Shown piece after piece: positions 42,270-52,117 of a stretch of 64,000 nt of DNA. The stretch spans positions 120,711-184,710 of the forward strand of contig NW_026526091.1 in the NCBI RefSeq assembly GCF_010183535.1. Reading direction: 5' to 3'. Numbering within the stretch: position 1 is the stretch's first letter; every line of letters starts with the position of its first letter. The translations under genes and the position numbers were made by a program. The DNA is from Caenorhabditis remanei. Its lineage: Eukaryota > Nematoda > Chromadorea > Rhabditida > Rhabditidae. Under the pieces are notes generated by a model. That model saw only the letters and a list, made by a program, of their open reading frames with translations, made no database searches and was not told where the DNA came from.

Positions 42270-45200
42270 GTGATGGCAAGAGCACAAGCCGAGATGAAAA
42301 GAATGAGTCAGAAAGCAGAGAAGAAAGAGGAAAAGAAGATGGGAGAAACAATTTTCGCTCACCGAAACAATCAGATGGCAGCAACAATGCCAAAAGTGCC
42401 GAAGTTCAATGGAAATAGGTCTGACTACGAAAATTTCTGGCTGCTGTTTGAAACCTCATTGAAAGTCAATGGAGTCGAAAACGACCTTCTCAAGTTCAAT
42501 TTCCTTCTAAATTCATTGGAAGGGGAACCGAAAGAACTAATGAGACAGTTCAGACTGTCAGAGGAGAACTACCAGAAAGCAGTAAACCTTCTTCAGAAGA
42601 AGTATTACGACAAGAAAAGAATAGTCACCGAACTAACAAGGCAACTCAGGTCAATCCGAGCCAAATCGGAGTCAACATCAGATCAGAGAAAGTTACTCGA
42701 CACAATAATCATCATAGTGTCGCAGTTAAATGAAAACAGAGGACAAATCGATGCAGAGATGACAAAGGATATCATCGTGGAAAAGTTTGATATGAGGATA
42801 AGGGAGAAAATCGAGGACATGCAGTTGGACGCCCAAAATGACTGGACAATTGAAGAACTCCTGGAGAAGATGGATTCAGTGATCACAAGAGAAGAGAAAC
42901 TGAAAATCAAATTGGATCGTTCAGAAAAGTCAGAAAAGTCGTCCAAGGAAACCTCGAAAGTCAGAACCTCGAACAACTACTCCACCAACAATTCAAACAA
43001 TGGCAAGTCAAAGTCAAGAGAGAATGGGAGAGACACAGACCGGCCGAAAACGTGTGTCTACTGCAAGGCAGACGGTCATTGGGGATTCGAATGCGTCAAA
43101 GTCTCAACAGCCAAGGAACGGAAGGACATCTTGAAATCCGAAGAGCGATGTATGCAGTGCACCGTGAAAGGACACAACATGGACAATTGCAGAAGGAAAA
43201 GGAAATGCTACCACTGCAAAGAAATTGGCCATCATAGTTCCATTTGCACAAACAAGCCAAAGGACAGTTCAGATGATTCATCGTCAAGAAGGAGAGAGAC
43301 GGCGGACAAGAACAAACAGAAAACCAAGACTACTGCAGTAGCACAAATTGAAGAAGATGAGACAACTTCTGAGAGAAAAGAAGAGGAACTAAACGGTCAT
43401 GTCTCAAAGGTTGAGAAGAAAGCCAAGACGAGAGCTTTTATCCCAACACTTCGAACAAGGGCGTACAATCCACAAAATGGACAGTGGGACGAAGTCTCGA
43501 TGATGTTGGATTGTGGCGCAGATCAAACGTATGTAACAGCTTCACTTGCGAAGAAATGGAACCTTCCTATGTACGACAAGGAACAGTTCTGGTTGAGGAC
43601 CTTCGACAGTGAAGAGGCAGCGCTCAAAACATACGGGAGAACGAACATCAAGATTTTGGCAGGAGCCAAGACAATGGAGATGGACGTTCTCATATCCGCG
43701 AATCTCGCTGGTAAAGTGAAGAAGGCCCGTCTCACAGAAGAAGACTGGATGTATGTCAACGAGAAGCAGTTACAAATCAATGAGGACTGCAAAGAAGACA
43801 TCAGTTTTCCAGACGTGATCTTAGGCTGTGATTACCTGGGAGATATCGAGACAGGAAGAAGAATCAGACTACCATCAGGATTGGACGTAATCGGTACTCT
43901 GATGGGATACACCACCACAGGAAAGATGACTCACCCAGCCCAGGAGAAGGAGGACAAAGAAGAAAAGTTCATCATGGTGGCAATCGAAGAATCAGAGAAA
44001 ACCGGTCAAGACATTGAGGAAAGTCAGAAGAGAGACACAGCAATGAAGACTAAAGAAGAATTCACTGGTTCCGCTCAGGAAGAGAAAGCCAGAATCGATA
44101 AAGAAGTCTGGGAATTCTTCAAAAGGACAGTCGTGAAGAAGAATGGGAGATACTACGCCAGAATCCCGTTCAAGAAAGGACATCCAGTCCTTCCAGACAA
44201 TTTTTCTATTGCTTTGAAGAGGCTACTCAGTGTACATCGAAACTCATCAAAGGAAGTTTTGAAAATGATTGATGATGTTTTCAAAGACCAACTACAGAAG
44301 GGAATCATCGAAGAAGTCGATCCAAAGAAGCACACTCAGTTCCTGGTACACTACAATCCCCACCAACCCGTGATTACTCCGCAGAAAACAACGACCAAAT
44401 GCAGAGTTGTAATTGACGGAGGGAGTCACTACAAAGGGAAACCTTCCTTAAATGATGTAATTCACCAAGGACCAGTCATTCTACCAGATCTCGTGGATAT
44501 GTTGATCCGTTTTCGTGCTGGAAAATATGCGATGATCTCGGATGTGGAAAAAGCCTTTCTTCAGGTCTTCCTAAGCGAACAGGACAGAGAAGTGACTCGT
44601 GTGTTATGGATCAGAGACCTTGAAAAGCCACTGACAGAAGAAAACATTGTCACTTATCACTTCACTCGGGTATTGTTTGGTCTAAATGTTTCACCGTTCT
44701 TACTCGGTGCTACCATTCTATTCCACTTGGAAAGTCATCCAGAAAAGGAGCTGGCTGAAGAGATGAGAAAGAACCTGTATGTGGATAATTTGGTGTTAAC
44801 ATCCGATGGAGATGCCAACGAACTGGAAAGGATATACAGGACAGCCAAAGATGCATTCTCTGAGATGCACATGAATCTCAGGGAGTTTCAGTCAAACTCG
44901 ATGGAATTCAACGAGAGAGTTGATGAGAAGGATAGAGCTCAAGAAGAACACATGAAAGTCCTCGGCATCATGTGGCATTCAGACAACGACCAAATGACAA
45001 TGGAAGTGGATCTGGAAGAGAACTTGAAGAATTCAAGAAGAACAGTCTCCAGCACAATTGCCGGAGTTTACGATCCATTGGGAATGCTAGCACCAATCAT
45101 GCTCCAAATGAAGCTATTCCAAAGATTGCTCTGGAGCGAAGAGTACGAATGGGACACTGAACTGAACTCAGAACACGATCAACAGTGGACAAAATTGATG

Positions 45201-46130
45201 GAAACACAGAATGGTTTCAGATGCGAGTTTCCACGTCACATCATTGAGAAAAATGGTCCAAACACGATCGTCACATTCACGGACGCGAGTCAAGACGCCA
45301 CAGCTTGCTGCTTGTATGTCGTCAACAAAAATGGTGCCCATCTTCTATTGGGAAAGTCGAAAGTCAAACCATTGAAAGAGTCATGGACAATTCCAAAGTT
45401 AGAGACTCAAGCACTCAAGATGGGAATGGACAAGACAGTTGAGGTCATCCAGGCTCTTCAAGATGGTCAGATTAAGGTGGAAAGAGTTATGGTTTTCACC
45501 GACAGCATGATCGCTCTCAATTGGTTGAAAAGTGCTCCAGGAAGAAGAGAAGTTGGCGTGTTCGTCACAAATCGATTGCATTCAATCAACCAGGCTACAG
45601 ACAAGATCAGGGAATTCGGTATTCCTATCCATTTCGGAATTAACGTGGCAGAAGAAAGAAAGTCACTCGAATATCTGGAACAGGACGTGGAACGAGAGAG
45701 AGTCGAGTTTTCGAACTTGCTTAAAGTGGGATGGAAAGCTGTTCAGCAGGTTTCAGACACAATGGAACTGAAAATCGAAGAGATTCAAGAAACGTCTGAA
45801 GCTGTGGAGAAAAAGATTGATGTGGTTCAAAACGACATCAAAAAAAGGATTCAAAAACGAACAGTTTTTCGAAAGAATGGCAAGACTGCTCGAATACAGG
45901 CTAAGCAGAGTATAAGAGATTCAGACAGCGGGAGCCTCTGCGAGCACAGACAATCAAGTCAGAATCGTCTTCAAAGAAACTGGAACGTCACCATGCCAAT
46001 TGGACAGATCACCGTCACCAGTCAGAAGAAGATCTCCGTCACCAGTCAGAAGAAGATCTCCGTCACCAGTCAGAGTCAGAAGTCCGTCACCTCAGCCTAC
46101 ACACAGTCGACGCCAACACTCTCCAAATGA
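42270..46130 (+). CDS. BEL/Pao gag-pol polyprotein, integrase absent (1286 aa)
   Basis: Order: gag helical region (PKVPKFNGNRSDYENFWLLF at about 50, as in DUF1759), three zinc knuckles starting with CVYCKADGH (about 260-335), aspartic protease DUF1758-type with MMLDCGADQTYV (about 413), reverse transcriptase (DVEKAFLQV at about 757; active-site box LYVDNLV at about 836, with Asn at the second Asp position as in some BEL elements), and RNase H (FTDASQDATACC at about 1002). After about residue 1110 no zinc HHCC or DDE integrase core appears, and the last 90 residues translate an Arg/Ser-repeat region out of frame. Genuine coding after about 45900 seems to move to the +1 frame (see the next entry). 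Confidence 0.85.
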   Translation: MMARAQAEMKRMSQKAEKKEEKKMGETIFAHRNNQMAATMPKVPKFNGNRSDYENFWLLFETSLKVNGVENDLLKFNFLLNSLEGEPKELMRQFRLSEENYQKAVNLLQKKYYDKKRIVTELTRQLRSIRAKSESTSDQRKLLDTIIIIVSQLNENRGQIDAEMTKDIIVEKFDMRIREKIEDMQLDAQNDWTIEELLEKMDSVITREEKLKIKLDRSEKSEKSSKETSKVRTSNNYSTNNSNNGKSKSRENGRDTDRPKTCVYCKADGHWGFECVKVSTAKERKDILKSEERCMQCTVKGHNMDNCRRKRKCYHCKEIGHHSSICTNKPKDSSDDSSSRRRETADKNKQKTKTTAVAQIEEDETTSERKEEELNGHVSKVEKKAKTRAFIPTLRTRAYNPQNGQWDEVSMMLDCGADQTYVTASLAKKWNLPMYDKEQFWLRTFDSEEAALKTYGRTNIKILAGAKTMEMDVLISANLAGKVKKARLTEEDWMYVNEKQLQINEDCKEDISFPDVILGCDYLGDIETGRRIRLPSGLDVIGTLMGYTTTGKMTHPAQEKEDKEEKFIMVAIEESEKTGQDIEESQKRDTAMKTKEEFTGSAQEEKARIDKEVWEFFKRTVVKKNGRYYARIPFKKGHPVLPDNFSIALKRLLSVHRNSSKEVLKMIDDVFKDQLQKGIIEEVDPKKHTQFLVHYNPHQPVITPQKTTTKCRVVIDGGSHYKGKPSLNDVIHQGPVILPDLVDMLIRFRAGKYAMISDVEKAFLQVFLSEQDREVTRVLWIRDLEKPLTEENIVTYHFTRVLFGLNVSPFLLGATILFHLESHPEKELAEEMRKNLYVDNLVLTSDGDANELERIYRTAKDAFSEMHMNLREFQSNSMEFNERVDEKDRAQEEHMKVLGIMWHSDNDQMTMEVDLEENLKNSRRTVSSTIAGVYDPLGMLAPIMLQMKLFQRLLWSEEYEWDTELNSEHDQQWTKLMETQNGFRCEFPRHIIEKNGPNTIVTFTDASQDATACCLYVVNKNGAHLLLGKSKVKPLKESWTIPKLETQALKMGMDKTVEVIQALQDGQIKVERVMVFTDSMIALNWLKSAPGRREVGVFVTNRLHSINQATDKIREFGIPIHFGINVAEERKSLEYLEQDVERERVEFSNLLKVGWKAVQQVSDTMELKIEEIQETSEAVEKKIDVVQNDIKKRIQKRTVFRKNGKTARIQAKQSIRDSDSGSLCEHRQSSQNRLQRNWNVTMPIGQITVTSQKKISVTSQKKISVTSQSQKSVTSAYTQSTPTLSK

Positions 46131-46407
46131 AGAAAGAAACCGCCATCTAGGAGCTCAACAAGGAACCGGAAGTAGCTTCCCAGTGAGATGCGTTTTCTGC
46201 CTGGAGGAGCACCTCAGCGACACATGCCGAAGATACTGGACCACGGCAGCCAGACGGGAGAGATTGGACCAACGGTCAAGGTGCTACAGATGCCTACGTC
46301 CACATCCCAATGCACCAAACCACAGATGCCCACCAGTCAAGCAGTGCTACTACTGCAACAGCAGCGGCAGACACCACAGGAGTGTCTGCAGACAACGACC
46401 ACAATAA
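45916..46407 (+). CDS. 3' frame: Arg-Ser repeats plus zinc knuckles
   Basis: Open in the +1 frame relative to pol, overlapping its last 215 nt. It has no ATG near its start (the first alternative start is TTG at 46000), so it would need frameshifting or splicing. Tandem RSPSPVRRRSPSPVR units (residues 29-55), like an SR splicing-factor domain, lead to three zinc knuckles: CVFCLEEHLSDTC, CYRCLRPHPNAPNHRC and CYYCNSSGRHHRSVC, the same spacing as retroviral-type gag nucleocapsids. It occupies the place of integrase. It may be a second nucleocapsid or the result of recombination with another gag. Confidence 0.6.
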   Translation, partial: EIQTAGASASTDNQVRIVFKETGTSPCQLDRSPSPVRRRSPSPVRRRSPSPVRVRSPSPQPTHSRRQHSPNEERNRHLGAQQGTGSSFPVRCVFCLEEHLSDTCRRYWTTAARRERLDQRSRCYRCLRPHPNAPNHRCPPVKQCYYCNSSGRHHRSVCRQRPQ

Positions 46408-46451
46408 TCAATCAGTCAGTTTCAGTTAACTTCAGTTGATTGTTTTAGTTG

Positions 46452-46476
46452 CCCCCCCCCCCCCCCCCCCCCCCCC
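46452..46476 (+). repeat. (C)25 homopolymer tract
   Basis: Twenty-five uninterrupted C bases just upstream of the 3' LTR. The complementary G tract can form quadruplexes. It may act as or replace a polypurine tract; the usual polypurine run directly before the LTR is not evident (only CCCGGGAG). Confidence 0.95.
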
Positions 46477-46497
46477 ATTCTTCCCAAACCCCGGGAG

Positions 46498-46846
46498 TGT
46501 GATGAATCACCATTCGTCTCACAGTTTTCAATTTATTTAATCAAAACATATCTTGTCTCTTTGTTAGATTTAATTGAATTCCTTCCTCCCCTCGCCCCCG
46601 CCACCGCATCCGGTACAGCACAGTATATAAAGGAGGCTCTTTTAGCATCCTTACATTTTTCCTATTTTATGTAGGAATTTTATTCTTTATTAATGATTTT
46701 ATTCTTATTGTTATTATTGTAATCTTATAATGTGATTTTTCTTATTCTTTTAAATGAAACGGTTTGATTACCCAAGTTTGAGGTTTACTGAGGTTTCCTG
46801 AGAATACAAGTCGAGCACGTCCCCACTGAGAACATCGTTCATCATA
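46498..46846 (+). repeat. 3' LTR
   Basis: Same length and ends as the 5' LTR, with about five substitutions. The SL1-like segment at 46761-46782 matches 21 of 22 bases (A to G at the sixth). Confidence 0.92.
46761..46782 (+). other. SL1-like sequence in the 3' LTR (21/22)
   Basis: Same LTR position as 41766-41787, with one substitution (GGTTTGATTACC). Confidence 0.85.
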
Positions 46847-46872
46847 TGTCTCAAAGGTTTGGTGTTAATTTT

Positions 46873-47070
46873 TTACTCTTTCTGGCAGATTTCCTCCTGG
46901 CACAAATGGTCTGTGCGTTTCAGTCCATAGCATGCGGCTGGGTGGTGTCTTGCCTGTCCTAGGCAGATTATGCACATCTTTCTTTTGAGGGCAATTGACA
47001 ATTTCTTTTCTTGTGGGACGATGTTGCATGCGTATGTCTCGTGTGTTTTGTGGTGAAACGCAGGGTTGTC
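46873..47070 (-). pseudogene. Retroelement gag zinc-knuckle fragment
   Basis: A minus-strand frame with LKRKMCIICLGQARHHPAAC then HLCQEEICQKE and a stop. The Cys-x-x-Cys-x5-His pattern after a basic segment is that of BEL-type gag zinc knuckles. No start codon or longer gag is evident, so it is a remnant next to, and opposite to, the LTR element. Confidence 0.45.
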
Positions 47071-47116
47071 CGTAGGTCTGCTCGCTCAAAACTAAGATCC
47101 TCAAGACCAAGGCAAG

Positions 47117-47171
47117 CCTGGGGCTCAATAGTGGCAAGAACCGGCTTCGCCGGACCACCAGTTGCTCGGGA
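47117..47171 (+). repeat. 57-bp direct repeat, copy 1
   Basis: Pairs with 47827-47883: GCCTGGGGCTCAATAGTGG, then CCGGCTTCGCCGGACCACC and AGTTGCT. The CCGGCTTCGCCGG core is self-complementary. The sequence between copies (47172-47826) holds no recognised gene; a frame to 47586 has no known motif. Confidence 0.75.
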
Positions 47172-47826
47172 GTTCAATGCGAGGGGCCATTATCACAGAA
47201 AACTCATAAAATTTGCGAGTCAAGCAGTGGGAGCGCTCAACTGCACTATATCCACCCGCATATCACGCTGGTTTGGCGTCTGCAAGACAGTGGAGTGCAG
47301 GACAATCTCATACCAAGCTGCCAGCCCTGACTATAGGGGAGGGAAACACAAAGGACATCCTCAACCCAACGCAAAATTTTTCCCAGGGTTCCTCAGAAGC
47401 CAGAGCCGTCGGATCCGAAGATCACTAGCATCTGGCAGAGTTACCCGCCTTTTCGCCTCACGGCCTTCCCAATCCGTCCTCGACTTCCGGAAGCTTGATA
47501 ATCACCACTTCAAAAACGTCTCAAGAGAGGGGCTGCTGTATAAAACTCCTCGACAAGACGTCCTTCCACCCATAGCTTGGTTTTAAGCTATATAAGCGAG
47601 AAGTTCACCCTGTTTATGGAATTACAGAGAAGAACAGCATATGGTATTACCGGCTACCAATGGGCCTTAAAATTTGGAGAACAAAGGTCTCAAATCTGAA
47701 AACCTAGAAAATGGGATGGTTTTGCCCCTTTCTAGGCCTCCAAAATTTGAGTTTTGATCATCCTACAGTTTGATCTACCATATAGGCAGAAAAAACCGGG
47801 GATAAAACTACCCAGAGAATGGCGAG

Positions 47827-47883
47827 CCTGGGGCGCAATAGTGGTAATTACCGGCTTTGGCCGGGCCACCAGTTGCTGGGGAG
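47827..47883 (+). repeat. 57-bp direct repeat, copy 2
   Basis: Copy of 47117-47171, diverged by several substitutions, followed by a T run (47885-47897) that abuts the stop codon of the minus-strand frame at 47898. Confidence 0.75.
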
Positions 47884-47897
47884 CTTTTTTTTTTTTT

Positions 47898-48538
47898 ACT
47901 TCTGGGTCATCTGGATCATGAAGAGATCGGGACGGTCATTGGCTACGACTTCTTTGTGAAGAGGTATCATGTGGGTCCCGTTTCCTGCAGACTCAAGGAG
48001 GGCATAGAGAACTCCATTTGGATTTGGTGTATTGACGGTTTTGAGAACATCTTTTGGGGCTCCATTCGTTCCTTTGGTTTTCTCGGTTGGGATCAGCATC
48101 TGACGAAGTGTTTCCTCTCGGAACTTCTGAATTCCGGCGAGAGATTCTGAAGCTGCAATCTTTTTGGCTGGTTTCTGGGGAAGTTCTTCGTTTCTCTCTT
48201 CGTAGTTGCCGGTGAACGGATGTTCGGCTTGTGGGGTTAGCCCGATGGGAATAGGCTCTGCGATGGTGTCGTCTTCGTCTATTTCCATACTCTCTTGTTC
48301 GACTTCCGGCACCACGGAATTGTGGGAGCGTTGCACGAGTACAGTTGGTCCATATTTGACAGAACTAGGTTCTTCTGGAATGATCGGATCAAGAATCTTC
48401 TTCAACGGGACATGGTCCTGAGAAGTTGACTATTTTAGCATGGTAGTCTTGTCCGTGTTCCATGGGCTCAGGACTTGGTGCGGGAAACAGAATTTCTTCT
48501 GATGGAGAACGCATTCGCTTATTAGGCGGTTCTTCCAT
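47898..48538 (-). pseudogene. Unrecognised acidic protein, probably degenerate
   Basis: The main frame runs from 48417 (after a CAG acceptor) to TAA, about 173 residues: hydrophilic, with VEQESMEIDEDDTIAEPIPI and a C-terminal VANDRPDLFMIQMTQ. A likely first exon at 48538 begins MEEPPNKRMRSPSEE, nuclear-like, but I found no GT donor giving the right phase, and a TAG lies in the direct read-through frame. A poly-A run follows the stop codon on this strand, so a processed retrocopy is possible. No family recognised. It may belong to the neighbouring Maverick relic. Confidence 0.4.
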
Positions 48539-48539
48539 T

Positions 48540-49376
48540 TGTCACAACCAAGTTGTCTTTGGTTGGCTCGTTGCGAATACTTAACTGAAAAATAGTTTCT
48601 CGTTTATAACATGGTGGGAGAGGACGCGGAGATTTGAACGGAAATTACGGAACGATTTGCAAACGTCAAGAGAAGGGCGAGGGAGAGGAAGAGAGAGAAA
48701 AGGATGGTAAAGGGAGAGGTGTTGGGTCAAATACTACTTGCAAAACCTTAAAATTTTCAAAATGTAAGAAAGTTTATACACAATTGTCCCTCATATACTT
48801 TTTAATAGGAAAATGAACGATGACTTCTTTCAGAAAAATAATTGGATTTCTTCAAGCTTTTTTCGACTGCAATATAATGAAATAATGTATACAGGAACGC
48901 ACGAAGTCACACTACAGATTGGGACATGACCTGCTAATAATGCAACCGTACTTGCCTTTTATGTTCAAAACATTTTGCAAAACATTACAGTTATTAGTTA
49001 CCAGCACTTACACTGTAATCGAAGCACCTGTGTTCCTACTTATTATGTAGAAGAGTTTTGCATACTTGTCAAGGACGGTGCTAACGATGATGAAAGTTAA
49101 TTTAATTTGATGAAGTTTAGTACCGCCGAAAACGTGAAAACACAAGATTATCAATTTAGTCAGAAGTTTTAAATTGGTGCACATTCGGTCTGCTATTTAA
49201 AACGATGCTGTTTTGGGCCTCTAGCGAATTGTCTACTTTGGAAAGTTTTTTGATTCTCAGAAAATGAGTTTTTCATTTTTAATACAAGAAAGTTATGATC
49301 AGACGATATATTGCCACAAGAAATCATTGCTGGGTTCAACCAGATCACAAAAAAATTGAAAAAGCATTTTCATCTA
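48540..49376. other. No gene recognised
   Basis: AT-rich, with a GA-rich patch at 48650-48715. No supported frame. Confidence 0.5.
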
Positions 49377-49437
49377 ACTGTTTGTATTAAGTTAAGTCAT
49401 ACGCTTTTTTTTGAGGTTGAACTTTGACTCACGGTTT
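49377..49437. repeat. Inverted copy of 36076-36136
   Basis: About 60 bp nearly identical in reverse complement. The match stops at CACGGTTT, exactly where the LTR-like segment begins. Confidence 0.75.
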
Positions 49438-49690
49438 GTACTCGATGTACTTTGTACATCTCCCACTTTCTTTCCCCCCGCTCCCATCGGATATGATTCA
49501 TAGGCTTTTAGTCTTGAATCATTCTTTCTATCTGTTTTAATTGAATTCTTCCACCCACAGATTTTCTGTCTGGCTCCGCCTCTGCCCAGTATAAAAGCAG
49601 AGGCGAGAGCTTATCTTTTATCTTTTAATAAATCTTTAACAAATCTTTCAATAAAGTTTTTGTTGAAGTTTTATTCCCACGGTCAGTGAA
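49438..49690 (+). repeat. Diverged LTR-like segment (BEL/Pao type)
   Basis: Begins TGTACTCGATGTAC and shares the order of landmarks of the LTR at 41503: TTAATTGAATTCTTCC, a pyrimidine and GC-rich stretch, CAGTATAAAAGCAGAGGC as TATA box, then AATAAATC and AATAAAGT polyadenylation signals. No second LTR is found nearby, so it is a solo LTR or a truncated 5' end. Confidence 0.5.
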
Positions 49691-49696
49691 GGATAG

Positions 49697-50032
49697 TGCA
49701 TCAATCTGGCTGTGGGATCGTCAAGTCTGTATTCCAAAGATGTCGGAAGAAGGACTTGTCGAAGGAAGATCACCTGAGGCTGTGTTCACAAGGGACAAAA
49801 CAGTCAGAAGGAAGATGTAGCCAACAAACTCATCTTCAAACTTCACCTCTCGCCATCATGCTACTGGGACACCGACAGATCCTCAAGCATTTTGGACACT
49901 CATCGACGATCCGTTCAATCAAGGACAATTGGACAAAGAAAGGAAGTCATCCGAAAAACGAAAACAACATTTCGTAACCCGAAGGACAGAGTGGAGTTGG
50001 GTCCAAACTCAGCTGTTTCTTCACTAGAGAGG
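49697..50032 (+). pseudogene. Gag-like remnant after the LTR-like segment
   Basis: A plus-strand frame with one stop encodes segments such as TDPQAFWTLIDDPFNQ and LDKERKSSEKRKQ. Its place after an LTR suggests the start of a retroelement polyprotein. No diagnostic motif. It ends at the AGAGAGGTAAG junction with the dispersed repeat. Confidence 0.3.
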
Positions 50033-50733
50033 TAAGACCGGGGGTTAAAGAACACACGCATGGAAGGGGAGTCGCAGACCACCAGTGTAGGAGGGGAGGA
50101 GCATGGGGATACCAGTGTAAGGGCATCTAAACCATGGTAATGGATGGTGCGACGTGGTCGTTCACGACTTTGCAATGGGTTACCAATTATGGGTAAACAA
50201 AAATTTGTTGTAGAAAACAAAAGTCTACGTAGATTTGTCTTTAAAATACACGATCCTCTGATTAGCGTTATCACCGGGTGTAAACTTTTGTGAATACATG
50301 CCCGCCAGTTTTACATTTCAAGCATATCACTTTATAGACAAGGTTTTAAGTTATGGGTGCGGAAATTCAGGTTTCTGAAAATTCTGAAACGATGCACAAC
50401 TATCCTTTTGCGTTTATGCTCTTGCGAAGTTATGTTTCGTATGCTCTTGCGAAGTCATGTTTCATATGCTCTTGCGAAGTCATGTGAACTTCATTTCATT
50501 TCATATTCATTACGTCATTGTTCCCAGAAAATTTCTCAACTTCCGTTCAACTTCAATTGGTTCAGGTTAGAGACTATCACCCTGTATGCAGCTACAAAAA
50601 CTGGACGACGATCATTGTAGTTAACCCCCAAATAGAGACCAACGAGACAACTTACTCAGATGTACGCAAAATTGGCTACACAGTTCTACAGTTCCAGAAA
50701 TATATAGAGTAGTGATGAGGATGCTACACCAAC
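50033..50733. repeat. Dispersed repeat, copy B (inverted relative to 1-669)
   Basis: Reverse complement of the window's first 669 bp with moderate divergence. Contains three tandem 24-29-bp units of ATGCTCTTGCGAAGTCATGT (about 50416-50484), only one of which is clear in copy A. Element type unknown. Confidence 0.7.
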
Positions 50734-50869
50734 AATGCAACACTTTCAAACAGTCCCACTTTTCATTACTCATTATTTACGCAAGACACAAACCTACACC
50801 TTCGTTCAAAAAAAAAAAGAGGTGTGCACACAAGAAGTATATATAGACCAAGAACGAAAATTATCAAAT

Positions 50870-51420
50870 TCACAGATTGTGTTCCTTCTTGAGTGATGGG
50901 CAATCGTGCTGGAAGAACTTCATGTTTTTCTGGGCAATGAGATGAGAACGACACACGGTGCATAGAGCGAGAGCTGGAATTTGAAAATTGAAACTTTTGA
51001 AGTTTTGATACAAGTAAACTCACGAATCTGGATCATTCCATCTTCAACCTTGACAGTTTCGCGGGTCGAATTGAACTTTTTGCATGGGTCACACATATAG
51101 ACGATGAGGGGGTCCAATCCTTTGAAAAGACGTTCCGGCATAACATTGGCTTGATCCTCAGTAGGAATAATTGACTCGGCAGCCTTCTCATATAAACACT
51201 ATAAACAGAATCATACAGATTTTTCTACGAATTAAGGTCAACTCACATGCTTAGCACCAGATTTTTCACTTTCATGGGCAACGAGCTTCTTTTTTGGAAT
51301 CTTCTTCTTCGCCGGTGCATGGTTAGTCTCTTCGTCATCTTCAAAATACGGACGCTTCTCACGTTGACCATTCATCTTGGGCTTAGTAGGAGTACCATAA
51401 TCGGATAGAGTACCAGACAT
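50870..51420 (-). CDS. Paralogue of Maverick zinc protein 1 (150 aa, 3 exons)
   Basis: Exons 51420-51247, 51198-51024 and 50973-50870 join to 453 nt and read through. The N-terminus is charged (KRPYFEDDEETNHAPAKKK). The last two exons align with the Maverick gene at 12431-13114: both have LIxxMCxPC, LCxxCRSxL and KFFxHDxP, both introns sit at the same places and phases (0 and 1), and the middle exon is 175 nt in both. Overall identity is low, so it comes from a different Maverick lineage. Intactness next to a decayed neighbour could reflect youth or domestication. Confidence 0.7.
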
Positions 51421-51694
51421 TTCTGAAAATCACACTAAATTTGGAGGGAAACATTTATCAAGACCAGAAAGCACTACAGTAGAAGCATATGAAAGTCGGA
51501 AAAGTGAAGATGCAAATGAGAAAGTGATAAGTACATCACGCTTAAATACGTGTCTGAAAACATGAGTCATCCACAAAAAGGGGAGGGTCAACTTGAAAAA
51601 TTCAATTAAGCAAGGTCCAGGTGAAGCATGAATCATCAACAGCAGGAGAAATTTTTGCACAAAGTGGACGACTGAAGAACAATGAGCAAACAAA

Positions 51695-52117
51695 CTAGGA
51701 TTTTGCTTGAATGTGGATGGTAGGCATGGAACCCTTGGCAAAGTTGAAAACGTAGGCTTCAGATTTCTTTTCAGGCTTTTCAGGCTTTTGAGTTGATGAG
51801 GATGTATAAAAGTACTGATCCAGACCATTTGAAGAAACCTGAACGATTTCGGGGTTTTTCAACTGTCAAGTGTTTGTAATCCTTACCACTCCAACTTGAT
51901 CTTGGGTACTAGGTTGATATACATACCCTGAGCCCACTTCATTACTAACGGCTGGTTTTTGAATACCCATTGTGTTTTTGAATGAGCAGCTGCGATAAAA
52001 CGCGATCACCACACTTGTCAGAGAGATGGTCAATGCAATCGTGGAGCAGAAGGAAATGAGAAGGAATGAAGATCTGGAAGCGGGTTCGAAATCATACAGT
52101 TTTCCAATGTGGTCCAA
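51695..52117 (-). pseudogene. Membrane anchor and tail of a possible envelope-like glycoprotein
   Basis: Exons 52117-51887 and 51838-51695 splice in phase 0 (GTAAGG..TTCAG) and end at TAG. The first contains a 29-residue membrane segment (FLLISFCSTIALTISLTSVV core), followed by Tyr/Pro/Gln-rich cytoplasmic residues. Upstream, the same frame is crossed by stops, and scattered Cys/Asn-rich pieces lie between 52130 and 52700. Some nematode Mavericks carry a viral-type fusion glycoprotein, and the position beside two other Maverick-like genes suggests a decayed one. No ectodomain motif was confirmed. Confidence 0.4.

Larger units (their letters stand above)
41503..46846 (+). mobile_element. BEL/Pao LTR retrotransposon without integrase (5.3 kb)
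   Basis: Two 349-bp LTRs differ at about five positions (about 98.6% identity). A tRNA-Gly-type primer site follows the 5' LTR. A long gag-pol frame has BEL-type gag, zinc knuckles, protease, reverse transcriptase and RNase H, but there is no integrase before the 3' LTR; in its place is an Arg-Ser repeat and zinc-knuckle frame. Gag is broken by a frameshift near 42205-42215. The flanks GCTTT and TGTCT do not match, so there is no target duplication. It is recent in age by LTR divergence but probably not autonomous. Confidence 0.9.

Noticed and set aside
47011..47586. 191-aa plus-strand frame between the 57-bp repeats
   Set aside because: Basic, Arg/Ser-rich with no motif, and crosses one repeat copy; probably chance in GC-rich repeat DNA.
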